Source: Paralithodes platypus
Lineage: Eukaryota; Arthropoda; Malacostraca; Decapoda; Lithodidae
Direction of reading: 5' to 3'
NCBI GenBank assembly: GCA_032716605.1
Contig: CM064519.1
Span: forward strand, 15,084,399 to 15,148,398
DNA length: 64,000 nt
Made by a program: the position numbers and the translations under genes. The notes below the pieces were generated by a model. The model ran no database searches, had not been told where the DNA came from, and was given only the letters and a program-made list of their open reading frames with translations. Shown in pieces: positions 21,251 through 33,840 of this stretch. The stretch's first letter is position 1, and every line of letters begins with the position of its first letter.

Positions 21251-22732
21251 TGCCACCAGTTAGCCAGAATTCCTCCTCCCACCCAACACACTCACTCATA
21301 TACAGATCTCCCTCACTATCCGAAGTTTGGGTTTTGGCTGGTCCGAGAACGCATCCCCATTTACCCCATTAATTTTAGGGTGGCTATATTATTTTCTATT
21401 TAAGATCGGGTTTTCAGGAACGTAACCCAATCGTAAATCGAGGGAGACCTGTGTACCTCCCAACTCCATCCATCCACTTCACTCAGTGTTAGCGTTTATA
21501 ATCACCTTTAATTTCTTGAGGCAGTTGGGTCAAGTGTGTCGCCTCGTAGTCCCTGCCGGTCCTGGTGAGTCTTCGTTGGGGTCAATTGGACGCCAATCTC
21601 CAGCGCTCTGCAATTGAAAAAAAGTTTATCATACAGTAGGCCTATTATCATTATTATCTAGTTTTTTCCGACAATATCAGGTTTCATAAAGGTGATCAAA
21701 ATGATTGTCCAATAACGGATTATACATAAGTACAGTACTGTACTGTATAGAAATTTCATAGACCTGCAATGTCTCCAATAAATTATGGAATGAGTTGTGT
21801 TACCGGGCGTACGTCGTGTGAACACGTAAGTTGAATGTCAAACAGCGGGGGTGTGGGGGCAGGGGTGTGGGGGTGGCAGCCCCCACCCATAATACTAGGA
21901 TAGGTTAGGTAAGGTTGTTAGGTTAGGTTAATGTCCTTTCAAAGGGGTATTGTAAACACTAGGATATACCCGGTCAGAGGTAGGTGATATGCCCGATAAC
22001 ACAACTCTTACCTAAATTATTTCTAACAACACTGCGAGCCACCCTCTTCTAAATAATGATCAAACCTAAAAGGTGATAGTATAGGATCGATGACTTCGTC
22101 AAAAAAATATATTGGGTAAGAATGTAATATTCGGGCGTATCGCCAGCTTTGTTATTGTACGCTCGCGAATGTTCCTGTCTATTTTGACTGCCTTGAATCA
22201 GGGTGTCAAACAAAAGCTAAATCCATTATATTGTAGTCTCCATTATTGTATATGCAAAGATAAACATGTGATTTATAGTCCAAATTATGTCTTAGGAAGT
22301 GATAAAATTACCAAAACAATGCTAGCCTATTTCAGGTTAATTTTCTTGTTTTCCTTCTCATATTAATTTAGGACGTGGGTATTTGCACCCGACCGTGTTA
22401 ATAACACTGAACGTTATTTGCACCCGATGGTCATCTTATTTTGCGATACCGACATTAATACAAACCCACTTATACTGCTTGGATTTCATGTTTGTCCCTA
22501 TCTAGCAATACTGTCCTTGTTATTTATGTATCTCCCATCATGTCACAAAAAACTTGTACTGTAGAACTTTTTGAATAATTTCACCAGTTTCATTTCTCAC
22601 AAATGCATACATCTCGGACACAATTCCACTCAGCTTTGCCCATTTCTTCATATTTCTAACGTCTTGCAAAGTAACTATTTTGGAATGCTTCATACTAGAA
22701 TTAAGTTGTTTGTTTGCTGGTTGCATATTATA
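21251..22732. other. Intergenic DNA with repeat scraps, no gene seen
   Basis: Near 21845-21940 lies a GTGTGGGGGTGGCAGCCCCC hairpin-like block followed by TAGGTTAGG-type repeats, and a family G copy (minus) occupies 22108-22200. Short frames only. Confidence 0.45.
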
Positions 22733-23217
22733 TTAACCCTTAACTGTCGGCGCCCGGCTATTGTCGAGTGAAATAAATGTAGCCTATGTGGCGGGTCACG
22801 GCTATTGTCGAGTGCAATTTTGAGCACGTAATGTGCTCTGAGAGAGCGGAGCAGTGGGAGGAGCGTAGGTTACCTTATGACCGTTCGCCACGGTGGCCGT
22901 GGAGCTACTGAGATGTATTCCTTTATACTCCACCCTCTCTCACTCGTTTCACACGTAATAATGTCAGAAAATGACCGTATTTTAGCGATTTTGCCCTTCG
23001 GTTGCACGATCGTTGCAAGACAACCAGTGATCGTAGAAGGATGGTTCGGGTGTCATTGGAAAGTTCAATTTACGCCCTTTCAGGGATACATACTTGTATT
23101 ACGCTCTGGGTCTTGTTTATGCATGAAAAAGAGCACGGAAACAACCCCATTTATGGTAAAAAAAAAACGCTGGGCGGTACATAGAAATTACCACCTAGGC
23201 CGCTCGTTGAGTGTTAA
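22733..23217. mobile_element. TTAA-flanked non-autonomous element
   Basis: Begins TTAACCCTTAACTGTCGGCG and ends GGCCGCTCGTTGAGTGTTAA; the reversed right end (TTAACACTCAACGAGCGGCC) follows the same pattern. A direct repeat CGGCTATTGTCGAGTG occurs twice near the left end. Longest frame is 133 codons without family resemblance. Confidence 0.6.
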
Positions 23218-24204
23218 TCACTTCACTCATCTCTTTTCGTTAATCATCTGTCAAACGGCGATGTTGGCTGTAATATAGTTGCAGTTCTAAGTTTACTTCA
23301 TGATTGTGAATCAGATTTGATCATGTCAGCTTAAGACCATCTTTTGATGCAGACAGGGATACTGGTATTAGTGAGCTGGGCCTACAATTAGGCCTTATAT
23401 TTATGGTTGAGTGTGAGTGGGATCTGCCTTGTGTGGGCCAATCAGCTTTCCACAGACTCTCATTTTCCTATGTTCTTATAGAGTGACAACCACATGGTAG
23501 ATACCGTACCTTTATTTTATCCGTTAACCTATCCCCTTGTCTCTTGGTGCTTATTATCAGCTTCAATAGTACATCAATACTTTACTCTATATATACTTCC
23601 TGATTATTTTTTGTTTCTTAATTCCGTAAATAATTTGTTACTTGTTACTTGTAGTGATGATTCTCGGCCACGCTCCATCGCTTTCACGACGCTCGTCGCA
23701 GCCGCCCTCACATATTCTAGCACTTGAATTCAGGCTTTATGGTCTTGTCTTCGAAGTCATAGCACTCAGTGAATAAGTGCATCTTCAATCTCTTCTTAAA
23801 AATCTCCAAAGTTTCACTGTTCTTGACATTCTCAGGCAGTTATACAGTTTGTTATCGTAAAAACTTCAATAAGATATTCTTCTCACTGGTTCACATGTAT
23901 TATTCTATAGGCTAAGTGAAATTTATAGTGTTCTATAGGTTAAGTGAAATCTATAGTGTAGTATGGCAATTTAAGACAAACTGAACTGAGTGATAGGAAA
24001 AAGATATTCCGCTCACTGCTTCACATACTGTATATTATTCTATATTTGTCAGCTTCTCTTTGTTATATTGTTCATTTTGCTATATTTAAGTCTGTATCAA
24101 AATATTTATAAGACGATCGGGTACAAATACCGTAGTGTTATTTACACGGTCGGGTGCAAATACTGCTCGTGGTATTTTCACGGTCGGGTGCAAATACCCA
24201 CTCC
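23218..24204. other. Intergenic DNA with a CR1 3'-end relic
   Basis: At 23395-23482 the sequence GATCTGCCTTGTGTGGGCCA ... ATGTTCTTATA matches the 3' end of the CR1-like LINE on the minus strand at about 28940-29020. At 24110-24200 the words CGGTCGGGTGCAAATA recur three times; the same word appears inverted near 22380-22435. No gene seen. Confidence 0.5.
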
Positions 24205-24712
24205 GATTAATTTAAGGATAAATGTTTACCTATGGTCCCGTTAAAATATCCTCAAGTAGGATAACCTATTCAAAACTGTTCAGGGGACTGGTTAGAACTT
24301 GTAGGATGTTTAATTGAATGTCGGAAACCAGTATTTACTGAGAAATAACAGTCTTAAAATGCGCTATGGGTCACCCAGGGTCCCTGCCCTCTCTTTCCCA
24401 GGTAATGTTAAGTTAAGTTATGTTATATTATATTATATTAGGCTATATTATATTAGGGTTAGGTTAGGTTAGGTTAATCTAATCTAATATAATATTTGTA
24501 CATTATGGGCAGTGGGCGGGGCCGCGCGTATGTGGCGGCGTACAGACCCTCCCGTAAAACATTTTAAGACTTTTATTTCTCAGTAAATACTGATTTCCGA
24601 CCTTCAATTAAACATCCTACAAGTTCTAACCAGTCCCCTGAACAGTTTTTAATAGGTTACTTGAGGATATTTTAACGGGACCATAGGTAAATATTTACCA
24701 ATTTAAGTCTAA
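24205..24712. repeat. Foldback element with about 150-bp arms
   Basis: Arms at about 24210-24358 and 24557-24708 are near-perfect inverted repeats (for example GTCCCGTTAAAATATCCTCA against TGAGGATATTTTAACGGGAC). The loop holds GTTAGGTTAGG-type repeats flanked by ATATTA runs. No coding frame. Confidence 0.75.
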
Positions 24713-25006
24713 AAACCAAATATTATCGCGAATACCTTATTATAACTAATTTATTAGGGAAAGTGAAGCTCTATGGAATCCTTATAATATACTCACATAG
24801 ATTCCGTTGTGGTAGAATAGTTTTGATAAGTTTTGTAACTCGATTTTGTCGATATAAATAGTCCCGCGCGTAAACAAACTCAGTCCCGCAATCTTTTAGA
24901 GCTCCGCTACGGACGTGTTCATGTTTACAAAAAGTGTTCGGAATGGAGTACACTCGCTACGGTAAAGTGTTGTGTTCTACAAAGATGTTACTGTATGTCT
25001 AATATA

Positions 25007-25290
25007 TCTATCTATATATCTATCTATCTATCTATTGCCTGACGCCGTGATCCCCGAAGGGGTGGCCACGAACGAACCGCCCCCATGCACCTCAGAAACC
25101 CCACACACCTTTGTTCATGTACTTCCTCACTTCATCCTTCCACCTCATATTCGGTCTACCTCTCCCCCTCTGTCCCTCCACCTCGCTCTCATACACCCTC
25201 TTAGTCATTCTCTCGCTTTCCATACATTCCATATGGCCGAACCATCTCAAGTTGTTCCTTTTCACACTTTCCAGCACATCTACCTATATA
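25007..25290 (-). mobile_element. 5'-truncated RTE-like LINE fragment with 10-bp target duplication
   Basis: Minus strand encodes the last about 60 residues of the LINE at 34524-37723 (motifs SERMTKRVYESEVEGQ and RWKDEVRKYMN), its 3' UTR and a (GATA)n-type tail. TCTAATATAT flanks it at 24998-25007 and 25291-25300. The frame begins inside the ORF, so it is a dead 3' end. Confidence 0.8.
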
Positions 25291-25550
25291 TCTAATATAT
25301 GAACCCACAATAGCTGGCATGCAAGGGCTAGTGTTGTATCCCACGTACTGCGTACTGGGTCTAGGGTTAGGTTAGGTTAATATACTAGGTCTCGGAAACA
25401 AGATTCGTAGTTGCGGTAGTATTTACATCAAAACTATAGTTAACTATCAAAACTATTCTCGGTAAATGTTTATCACCAACCAGTGACGAGTTTTCAGGTT
25501 ATTTTTTGTTGTTTTTTATTTTTTATTTGATATACAGTGTTGTTTAATAC

Positions 25551-25969
25551 CAAGGACTGGTGATGGGCTGGTCTATCAGAGTGAGAGCTGAGTGTTCTCT
25601 GCCATACCCATAGCTTACTCTGACTGTTCCTTTTACTTATATATCTTCTAGATCTCAAGTGACGGCGTCTTTTCCGTGGATTGACCTTCCTACTGCCAAC
25701 CTAGAAGTTGGCAGATTGGGAGCCAAAGCATCACATATTTCCCTTGCCCCTCAACTTTCCCTTCATAATTGCTGAGGGGCACAGGGCCTTGGGTGGGGTT
25801 TTGGTTTCCCGGGCGTTTCCGCACCCTCCTCAGCTCCCTGCCTTGGAGTGGCTTCAGTCACCCGGGCTTTGTTAGTGGTAAGCAGGGAGGGTTTTGTGGG
25901 GGCGCTCGAGACCTTGGGGCTGTTCGGCCAGACAGCCTGGGGAACAACAACAACAACAACCAAGGACTG
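25551..25969 (+). mobile_element. AAC-tailed retroposon, 5'-truncated, 9-bp target duplication
   Basis: Body 25560-25960 matches 19898-20310 and ends in (AAC)n. CAAGGACTG flanks it at 25551-25559 and 25961-25969. It interrupts the left arm of the large inverted repeat, whose right arm at about 27600 shows the empty site. Confidence 0.85.
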
Positions 25970-27775
25970 TCGCATTTTACTATTTTCCCATTATCCATCA
26001 ATCTTAAGACACGGCCCCCGATAGTTGGGAGGGCTATGAAGATCAGGGAAATTGCAGGGGTAAAAGGCGTAAATATAGGGGAAATATTGGAAGAACTCTG
26101 AAAATACAATATTTAAAAGTAACAAAACCTGAAAATGGAAAAACCCGAGCCAAGTTTTGACCAAACTTGGCTCGGGTTTTTCAATTTTTCAGAGTCCAAA
26201 ATCACAGTAACCTCATTTCGAAAGTTGGCTCGGGTTTTTTTGTTTTTCAACGTGGATAAAGCCAGTAAGAATGTGGTTAACATTAGCCTAACCTAACCTA
26301 GAATAATGGGTGGGGCTGCCACCCCCAACACCCCCGCTAAATCCATGAAATCTGAGCCCAGTTTTGTCATTAACCTAACATAACCTAACCTAGTATTATG
26401 GGTGGGGGCGGGGGCTGCCGCCCCCACACCCCCGCTAAATCCCTTAAATCCGAGCCAACTTTGTTCAAAATTTACGAGTCGCACCACAGCCGGGATCTCA
26501 TTTCTAATGGTAGTCTTGGGTTCCTATCATTCTATGCTTCATTGCTATATACTTTTTATGCACGGGATTTTTTTTTTTCTTCCTGGCTTACATTTTTTTT
26601 TAGCATTAACCTAACCAAAAAACCTAACCTAACCTAACCTCCCCCATATACATTTAGGTTAGGTTAGGTTTTTTGGTTAGGTTAATGCAAAAAAAAAAAT
26701 AAAAAAAATAAAAAAAAAAAAAATCTGTGGATAAAAAGTATATAGCAATGCAGCATAGAATGATAGGAACCCAAAACTACCATTAGAAATGAGGGTATTA
26801 TTCTATAATTGCACCTATACGAGCTAAACAAATTATTATTCTATTTAACAGGAAGGTACGACGAGGTAAGTGATGTGGTATAGGTGGCAATATGCGGAAA
26901 TGGATTATAAGGGCATTCTGCCCCCCTCTTACCCCCCTACGAAAATCTACGGTTATTCACTCCACCCCAACTGGATTTCTACCGTGTTACCCAACCAGCG
27001 AGGGTGTGGGGGTGGCAGCCCCCACCCATAATACTAGGTTAGGTTAGGTAAGGTTGTTAGGTTAGGCTAATGTCTCTGAAATATTGTAAATCCGTGTCAC
27101 ATCTAGATTGATAGACTTTTGTCAGAGGGGCCGGAATGCCCTTATAATCCATTTCCGCATATTGCCACCTATACCACATCACTTACCTCGTTGTACCTTC
27201 CTGTTAAATAAAATAATAATTTGTTTAGCTCGTATAGGTGCAATTATAGAAATTTACCGAAATGAGATCCCAGCTGTGGTGCGACTCGTAAATATTGACC
27301 CCAACTTTTGCCCAAAAAAAAAAAAAACGAGCCAACTTTCGAAATGAGGCTAGGCCTACTGTGATTTTGGACTCTGAAAAATTGAAAAACCCGAGCCAAG
27401 TTTGGTCAAAAGTTGGCTCAGGTTTTTCCATTTTCAGGTTTTGTTACTTTTAAATATTGTATTTTCAGAGTTCTTCCAATATTACCCCTTTATTTACGCC
27501 TTTTACCCCACAATTTCCCTGATCTTCATAGCCCTCCCCACTATCGGGGGCCGTGTCTTAAGATTGATGGATAATGGGAAAATAGTAAAATGCGACAGTC
27601 CTTGGTATTAAACAACACTGTACAGTAGGCTATATAAAAAAAAAATAAAAATAAAAAAATAACCTGAAAAACTCGTCACTGGGTGGTGATAAACATTTAC
27701 CCTATTCTCCCACAGTGGAATCTATGTGAGTATATTATAAGGATTCCATAGAGCTTCACTTTCCCTAATAAATTA

Positions 27776-28939
27776 GGCCTATGTATAATAACGCTGTGAG
27801 TCTTTTCAAAAAAATTACCCAAAATTGCTCCGGTTTGACACCCTGCCTTGAATTTACCTTGAACCTTGCCGTGGGATAAAATAATAGGTTGACGAGGGGC
27901 TTTGCCCCCCTTCACTCCTCCATGACTTATATTCATCATCATATATATTGCCAGCAAGGGGGCAAATAACAGAAAAAAGCAGTCAAGATAGACAGGAATG
28001 CAACCCCGAGCGTACAAGTAATGTAAACAAAGCGGGCGATACGCCCGATAATCGATTCCCGAATACAGTACTACATCCTTACGGTCCTTACCATATACAG
28101 GGCCAAAGTTGCCAAAAATTACCTAGGTTACTAAGGATAGTGGTTTAGTCATTGAGCCAAGCCACCATCATGGGCCAACGTCACTGTCCGTCACCCATGG
28201 CCCAGGGAATAGCCTAGCCAAGTCTAGGTGTGGAAATTTACAGCCCATTTGCTCTAGCCCTCTAGTAATAGAGTTGGGGTCTTTACTTCAGGCCTAATTA
28301 TAATGGTTTCGATGAAGGGCAGACTCAATTATAATGAATGAATAGACGATAGCCAATTCAAGCAAAATATAGGCCGAGGTTCAGAAAATGGGGTACACAC
28401 ATGGTCGAGAACGGGATCATTAAACCCGTTATATTTACTAAACCAGGGCTATAAACATATCCTAACTCACATATATCGATGCTTTAGGGAGTCATATATT
28501 ACATAATAGCCGCATATTTGGCCATTATAGTCACATAAACGAGATATATTAATTTAAATACCTGGTAATCATTTCGTAGTTGTCAAGACTTGTGTTTACG
28601 TGAGGGCCTAAATAGGATAATAGCGGGCTTGTGATTGGCTGGGAGGCTATGACTCAGTGTTGCCAATTTAGCACTTTCTCGCTAAATTTGGAGGTATTAC
28701 TTTAATCCAGAGGCCAATTTTTACATTTGGCGACATGAATTTGAGCGATATTCCGTATATTATAGCCATTTAGAGCGATATTCTGTATATTATAGCCATT
28801 TTAGAGATTTATTGTAGAGATTTTTCCATTACTGTAACGAATTTCGGCATTTATATACTATCTAGTGAACTTTGGTTGGTCTTCTTCTTCTTTAGAACCC
28901 GCCCGCAGACCGCGCAGATCCACAGGGCTGACCTATAAG
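27776..28939. other. Intergenic DNA, no gene seen
   Basis: Family G repeat near 27975-28050. At 28745-28802 a block of about 30 bp (GAGCGATATTCCGTATATTA plus TAGCCATTT) is present twice in tandem. The remainder is unrecognised. Confidence 0.45.
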
Positions 28940-31015
28940 AACATAAGAAAATGGGAGTCTGCAGAAAGCCGATTGGCCTAAGCAAGGCAGATCACTGTCC
29001 CACACAACCCCAATTATAGGCTCAACACTCTAATACCCTGAGGATCATCTTACCAAAACGGTTAGAGATTAACGCAGGATTACGGGGGTCTGCAGAGCGC
29101 TGATTGGCCCAACCCGGCTGATCCCCCTTCACACCCAACCCTTCTCGTCCATATGCTTATCCAATTTTATCTTAAAGCTCCCTACCGTTTTTGATCCCAC
29201 TATAGCACTTGGTAGTCCATTCCACCCATCTACAACTCTGTTACCAAACCAATATTTGCCTATATCTTTTCTGAAACTAAATTTATCTAATTTGAAACCA
29301 TTGGTACGAGTTCTTTCGCTATCACTGAGCTTTAGTACATTTGTCATGTCCCCTTTGTTAATCCCACTAACCCACTTGAACACCTCTATCATATCCCCTC
29401 TAACTCTGCGTCTCTCTAACGAATGTACTGTAAACCTAATTTCTTCAACCTTTCTTCATACGGAAGATTTCTAATATTATGGATCATTTTTGTCATTCTA
29501 CGCTGTACTCTCTCCAATGAATCTATGTCCATTCTGTAATAAGGACACCAAAATTGGACAGCATAATCCTTATGGGGTCTCACTAATGACAAGTAAAGTT
29601 TTAAGATAACATCAGCAGTTCTGTTACTCACACTCCTAGAGATGAACCCGAGAATCCTGTTTGCCTTATTACGAACGCTTATACACTGTTTTCTAGGATT
29701 CAAATCATTGCTAACAAACACACCTAGATCTTTCTCGCCGTCTGAATTTTCTAATTCTAAATTAGCTAGTTTATATTTAACATTTGTTTGCATCTTCCCT
29801 ATCTTTAATACCTTGCATTTGTCAATGTTAAACTTCATCTGCCAATTTACTGACCATTCATGTAAGGTATCTAGATCCCTTTGGAGGCACTCTATATCGC
29901 TATCTGAATCAATTGATCTCCCCATTTTAGTATCGTCTGCGAATTTACTTATCCTACTAGTTATACCTAAATCTAGGTCATTTATGTATATAAGAAACAA
30001 CAGGAGACCTAATACCGATCCCTGGGGGACACCACTTTTGACTGCTCCCCACTCTGACTTGGTACCATTTATGCTGACTCTCTGTTTCCTACCAATTAGC
30101 CATGACCTAATCCATCCCAACAACGACCCTCCTATTCCATGTGCCTCAACCTTTCTCATCAATCTCTCATGAGGGACTCTGTCGAAAGCTTTACTGAAAT
30201 CTAAATAAATAATATCATATGACTTGTCACTATCTACTGCTTCATATACCTCTGAGAAAAAGCTAAGCAAATTAGTAAGGCAAGAACGTCCCTGAGTGAA
30301 TCCATGCTGAGAAGAATTTATTAAGTTAAATTTTTCTAAGTGGCTTCTAATTTTCCTAGCAATAATAGACTCTAGCAATTTTCCTATGATTGATGTGAGA
30401 CTAATGGGACGGTAATTGGATGCTATCGATTTATCACCTTTTTTGAAGATTGGAACTACATTTGCAAGCTTCCAAGCTTCTGGAACTAAACCTGTTTCTA
30501 ATGACTTGTTAAATAAAAATGCTAATGGGCTACTTAACTCATCTCTGCATTCTTTTAATACTCTAGCATATACCTCGTCAGGACCAGGCGATTTTTAAGG
30601 TTTCAGTCTGTCAATTTCCTTAACCCTTCCAGCCCGGGTGTCATTTTAAAATGACCAAAAAAAAAGGGCCGGAACCTGGGTGTCATTTTAAAATCCTTGT
30701 GCTTAAAAGCGTGCTTCAAAATTTGCGCGGCCAATTTTGGCATGGTAGGAGCGACCGCAGCGCCACCAAGCCTCAACTACTAGTGTTATCAGTTCGTACG
30801 TGGCCGCCATAGCGAGTAATACTGAAAAAAAAATTCCGACGTGTCCGATTCGTTGCAACCTCCCGCGGGCCCCAGTGCTACCCCACTCGCAACTTCAACG
30901 CCTGTTGCAACCGAGAAGAGAGCTCAACAAAAAAAGTTAAGCGTTTGTTGAGTGATAGTGCTATACAGTACAGCGACAACTTTTTGATAGTGATGAAGAG
31001 AGCAGTGGCGAAAGC

Positions 31016-33447
31016 TTGGTGGACAAGGTACAATTTATAAGTGAAAGTGAAGACGATTTCGTGGGCTTTGGAGACGACGATAATGTCGATTTATTTGAGG
31101 GGGGAGACAGTAGTGATGATCCTGATGTGGAAGTGTTTCAGGAAGGTGCCATTGAGCTTCCCAGTGTGCTAGAACCTAGGCCTACCCCCTCGCCATCTTT
31201 GCTAGGTCAGCCTAGGCCTAGCCCTAGCCCTAGCTCAGGACCTTCCCCTTTACCTGCCCGTACGTCCTTGAAAGTGGGCAAATATTTCTACAAACAATCA
31301 TTGATCAAAAGTGCAGCTAAAAAAGCACGCAGGGCAGCCGCAGAAAAGCATAGGGAAGCTGAAGATAGCGATAATGACGCCGACCCTGGCCTAGCAACCA
31401 CCCGCATTCCATTGTCCCGACGCCTTGACACGGGACGCCGCGTGGGTCACCCACAGCCCTCGCCTTCATCTCTCGTTCAGGATGACCAAAGGGCCTCTTC
31501 AAGTGGTATTGGTGATGTGCCACAGGCCTCAACACACCTCAGAGCATTATTTGCTGCTGAAAAGCCCTCGGCTCGCCGCAAAAGGAGCCCAACTCCCGAG
31601 GCCTCGGCTCCCATTCTTGAAGCTCCCGCAGCCTCCCGCGCCCCACACCGCCGACGCCCGGTCACTTCTTCACCAGAATTGTCTCCTGAAGAGGATGCTG
31701 ATGACCCCAACATTGCCCCAGATGACGTCGCCTGAGGAGGAAGAGGAAGAGGATGTGCCGACAAAACGAGCGAGAGGGCGAGGTCGTGGTCAGCCTGCCG
31801 ACGCCGCTGCCCCTGGGCCTGGGCGTGCAGGGCGTCCGCGTGGCCAAGGGCGTCCAGGGCATGTGCCTGCTGCAGCACGACCTCGAGCATCAGCATCCGA
31901 CCTGTTTGTGTGGACAGATGGAGCTGATTTTGAGCCAGATTGTCCTGCCTTTGACGAGGTACAGATGGGTTCTGAGGTGTCACCAGCATATCCCTGTGGC
32001 CCAGATGCTACCCTCAGTGAAATTTTCTGTGGCTTCTATGACAATGAAGTCATGGAATACCTCGTCAAAGAGACAAATCACCACCATGCTATCTGTGCCA
32101 ACTTTCTTGGGAGGAAGACCAGTGCCAAGATGGTGGCATGGAGAGCTCTCACTGTGGCAGAACTATATGTGTTCTTGGCACTCACAATGCTGATGACTCA
32201 TATAAGGAAGCACGTTCTGGCTGACTACTGGATCACTGGCGACATCATAACGACTCCATCATTTGGCAAATACATGTCCAGGGACAGGTACTTCGACATC
32301 CTCTCCTATCTCCACCTGACAAACAACATGGCAGTCCACCTTCCCGACTCATTATGGAAGATCAGGAAGCTGTATGACATGATACGTCATCGGTTCACCA
32401 CATACCTGATTCCTTTCCAGAAGATGTGCCTCGACGAGTCTCTGGTCCTGTTCCGTGGTAGGCTGCACTTCCGACAGTATATCCCGTCCAAGAGACACCG
32501 CTTCGGCATCAAGCTCTTCGTCCTCTGCGACTGCTTGACGGGGTATGTGCTGGACTTTATAGTCTACAGCGGCAAGGCTGGAGAAGTTGTGACTGACCCT
32601 CTCATTGGTTTTGGTGGCGCTGTAGTGAAGAAGATGATGGAGAGGCACTTCAATAATAACCACATCCTCTACACAGATAATTATTACACGTCGCCTCTCC
32701 TGACCAAGTACCTCCATGACCGCAAGACCGGAACTGTCGGCACAGTCAAGGGCAAAAGGAAGGGCATGCCAGGCTACCCAACTAAGACGAAGAAGGCGGA
32801 CATCTTCCACAAGAAGAGTGGCCCCATCCTCTCCATCCACTGGCATGACCAGCGCAAGGTCAACCTCCTCACCACATGCCACAAGGCCCAGATGGTCGCC
32901 ACAGGGAAGGTGGACCGAACAACCAAGAACCCCGTCCAAAAACCAGCTGCTGTCCTGGATTATAACCTCAACATGCGCCTCGTTGACAAGTCCGACATGC
33001 AGATGGGCTTCATCGACTGCCTGCGAACATCTTGCAGGTGGTACAAGAAGTTTATCCTGCATACGGTAGATATGTCGGTCCTCAATGCCTACATCTACCG
33101 TCTGAGGACTCCAGGAGCCAAGAAGTACAAGTCCCTGCGGAAGTTCCACAAGCAGGTGCTACTTGAGCTCCTGGCTAAACATGCGGGTACACCAGGCAGG
33201 CCAATACAAGGACCAGGCCAGCTTGACAGAACGGGGTGTGCTGAATTCTTCAGGAAGCACCAGCTCAACGCCCTTCCTTTCAAAGCACCAGGTAGTAACG
33301 TTAGGAGTCAGAAGAAGTGCCATGTGTGCAGCCACACAACTCGCAGACCCCACAAAAACCACTTGGGAATGCCTCGAGTGTCAAGTTGCCTCGAGGTGTG
33401 CTGGCACCTGCTTCAACGACTTCCACACTCTAACAAACTTTTGAAGT
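31016..33447 (+). pseudogene. piggyBac-type transposase (PGBD4-like), two frameshifts
   Basis: The N-terminal part (from about 30985) is acidic and serine-rich (SESEDDFVGFGDDD), as in piggyBac transposases. Near 31720 the frame shifts to one reading EEEEEEDVPTKRARGRGR and then the DDE/D-type core: CLDESLVLFRGR (first Asp), ILYTDNYYTSPLL (second Asp) and the MRLVDKSDMQMG region (third acidic block). The C-terminal cysteine-rich domain starts KCHVCSHTTRRPHK; after an A-run near 33352 the frame shifts again, and WECLECQVASRCAGTCFNDF with HTLTNF follows in the other frame. The core is otherwise intact, so the element may have been active recently, though this copy is dead. The database-like start at 31016 is TTG; the true start is probably upstream and unclear. 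Confidence 0.88.
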
Positions 33448-33479
33448 GGAAGTGACAACAGTGAAAGTGACACTCAAAT

Positions 33480-33840
33480 GTAGGCTAAGAAAAATAATAT
33501 AACTAAGTATAAGTGAAAAGGACACATAAGTAATAATAAGTGCCTTCAATAACAATATGAACAAGTGAAAGTGACACTAAAATATATATTTCTAACAATA
33601 AATAAGTGAAAATGACACTCAATAAGCCTAGGCCAGTCAAAGTGACAGTATAATAATAATAAAACTAAGTATAAGTGAAAGCGACACACACAAGTAATAA
33701 TAAGTGCCTTCATAACAATATGAATAAGTGACAGTGACACTATATATATTATTAGCTTACCTAACAATACATAAAAGGGGAAATGACACTACCAATTATC
33801 AAAGTCCAGTGAAAGTGACACTAATAATCATAATAATAAT
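33480..33840 (+). repeat. Tandem repeats in the piggyBac 3' untranslated region
   Basis: Two diverged units of about 165 bp, each containing several AAGTGAAAGTGACACT-type words. They lie after the transposase stop and before the right terminus. Confidence 0.65.

Larger units (their letters stand above)
24746..27775. repeat. Three-kilobase interrupted inverted repeat
   Basis: Left-arm pieces 24746-24830, 25438-25550 and 25961-26260 pair in order with right-arm pieces 27710-27775, 27598-27720 and 27320-27610 in reverse complement. The centre contains further nested inverted pairs (26458-26520 with 26720-26800; 26810-26925 with 27132-27250). The left arm is broken by a 0.6-kb insertion that holds an RTE fragment and by the AAC-tailed retroposon. 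The arms carry the GAGCCAAGTTTTG / CAAAACTTGGCTC palindrome. No gene lies inside. Confidence 0.7.

Noticed and set aside
23394..23482. Independent small gene near 23.4 kb
   Set aside because: The segment matches the 3' end of the CR1-like LINE at 28.95-29.02 kb.
26620..26670. Telomere end or telomere fusion
   Set aside because: The inverted TTAGG-type tracts are short and sit inside a larger inverted repeat whose units occur elsewhere; no long telomeric array is present.
31425..31710. N-terminus of the transposase in the 31425 frame
   Set aside because: The acidic N-terminus typical of the family is in the 31016 frame; the 31425 frame becomes coding only after about 31720.
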